Part shown: positions 32,217 through 32,616 of the stretch, piece by piece
How the letters are laid out: every line of letters starts with the position of its first letter
Numbering within the stretch: the first letter of the stretch is position 1
Origin: Clostridia bacterium
GTDB taxonomy: Bacteria; Bacillota; Clostridia; Christensenellales; Aristaeellaceae
DNA: 32,616 bases
Assembly: GCA_017547285.1 (NCBI GenBank)
Contig: JAFYQB010000027.1
Coordinates: 1-32,616 of the forward strand
Direction: 5' to 3'
Position numbers and translations under genes: made by a program
Notes under the pieces: generated by a model
Databases searched by the model: none
What the model was told of the DNA's origin: nothing
Seen by the model: the letters and a program-made list of their open reading frames with translations, nothing else

Positions 32217-32246
32217 AGTATAACATCACATTTTTGCTATATTCAA
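32217..32246 (-). promoter_or_regulatory. Promoter of the sugar importer operon
   Basis: On the minus strand TTGAAT (32241-32246), an 18-base spacer and TATACT (32217-32222), about 65 bases before the first permease start. Confidence 0.55.
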
Positions 32247-32378
32247 TAAAGCAATCCTGCAAACAATGAAGAAAAACGATCAAAATGGATGAATGATTCC
32301 TGTTTTCACAAATAAAGCGCCAAAACATGAAAAAACTGCGTAAAAAAACTGGAATTAACGCTTTGAAACCAGGGGGAA

Positions 32379-32401
32379 AACGCCAGCATTACCCTGGCGT
32401 T
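32379..32401 (-). terminator. Terminator for a leftward transcript entering from the right edge
   Basis: AACGCCAG (32379-32386) pairs with CTGGCGTT (32394-32401). Read leftward it is followed by TTCCCCCTGG after a short T run, so it is of moderate quality. Confidence 0.4.
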
Positions 32402-32430
32402 CCAGCTTGTCAAAAAACGTTTTGGGTGGT

Positions 32431-32602
32431 GTCGGAGGACCGCAGCCCTCCGACTCTTGTTCCGAAGCTGACGACATGCGCGTCAGCTTCGGAAGCCTTG
32501 CTCAGCAAGGCTTTCCTTACACCGTTTGCCGCCCGGCGAGCCGTCAGGCGAGTAGGCAAACGGTGCATTCTTCGGCGGAAAAGATCGCGTCAGCGAGCTT
32601 TT
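32431..32602. repeat. Cluster of five consecutive hairpins
   Basis: In order: GTCGGAGG/CCTCCGAC (32431-32454), a perfect 13-bp stem 32461-32473 with 32481-32493, AGCCTTGC/GCAAGGCT (32494-32512), CACCGTTTGCC/GGCAAACGGTG (32520-32565) and AAAAG-TCGC/GCGA-CTTTT with one mismatch (32579-32602). No gene is seen in this end of the window (32151-32616). The cluster may continue beyond the edge. Confidence 0.6.
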
Positions 32603-32616
32603 TCGACGGCCTGAAA

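Noticed and set aside
32431..32616. A CRISPR array, suggested by the repeated palindromes
   Set aside because: The stems differ in sequence and length, there are no equal repeats with unique spacers, and no cas gene is present.

Overview
The window looks like a chromosomal segment of a moderately GC-rich anaerobic member of the Clostridia (Bacillota), possibly a gut or rumen species. The evidence is the deoB-punA-dacF gene order, a long-form hibernation factor hpf, an LctBCD-type lactate dehydrogenase/Etf operon, an LplB/LplC-type sugar transporter with a membrane-bound AraC regulator, strong AGGAGG ribosome binding sites, CCA-encoding tRNA genes and TAA/TGA-dominated stops. I cannot name the species from sequence alone.

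Layout. 1-620: a ribbon-helix-helix repressor divergent from a small unknown protein, with CCTAGG operators overlapping a consensus promoter. 757-2224 (minus): PHP histidinol-phosphatase and hpf, the latter preceded by a 20-codon leader ORF. 2482-6709 (plus): one strong promoter drives wbpA-wbpB-wbpD-wbpE homologues, a complete route from UDP-GlcNAc to a UDP-2,3-diacetamido uronic acid used in surface glycans. 6795-11540: an acetyltransferase, a secreted PIG-L deacetylase, an orphan sugar-binding protein and galactokinase. 11706-14963: nucleoside salvage (deoB, punA) and dacF. 15171-18553: electron transfer flavoprotein beta and alpha subunits plus an FAD-linked lactate dehydrogenase; the beta gene carries one in-frame TAG. 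18806-22529 (minus): sbcC and sbcD.

22675-26500 is the accessory part. tRNA-Thr and tRNA-Pro are followed by a 45-bp duplicate of the tRNA-Pro 3' half, the mark of a tyrosine-recombinase insertion. Behind it lie two APH-type kinase genes (the first AT-rich and foreign-looking), a helically phased heptamer array, a perfect 20-bp inverted repeat and decayed integrase pieces. 26515-32150 (minus) is a sugar ABC importer (two permeases, binding protein) and its AraC-type membrane regulator. The right end is a run of strong hairpins without a gene.

The least explained material is (1) a dispersed intergenic repeat with three to four conserved hairpins whose stems change in a compensatory way (copies at 621-756, 11562-11684, 18554-18655, 18670-18804), (2) the amber codon in the lactate-dehydrogenase Etf beta gene, (3) the 285-bp remnant or mini-element at tRNA-Pro, and (4) several candidate post-transcriptional control structures (dacF, hpf).
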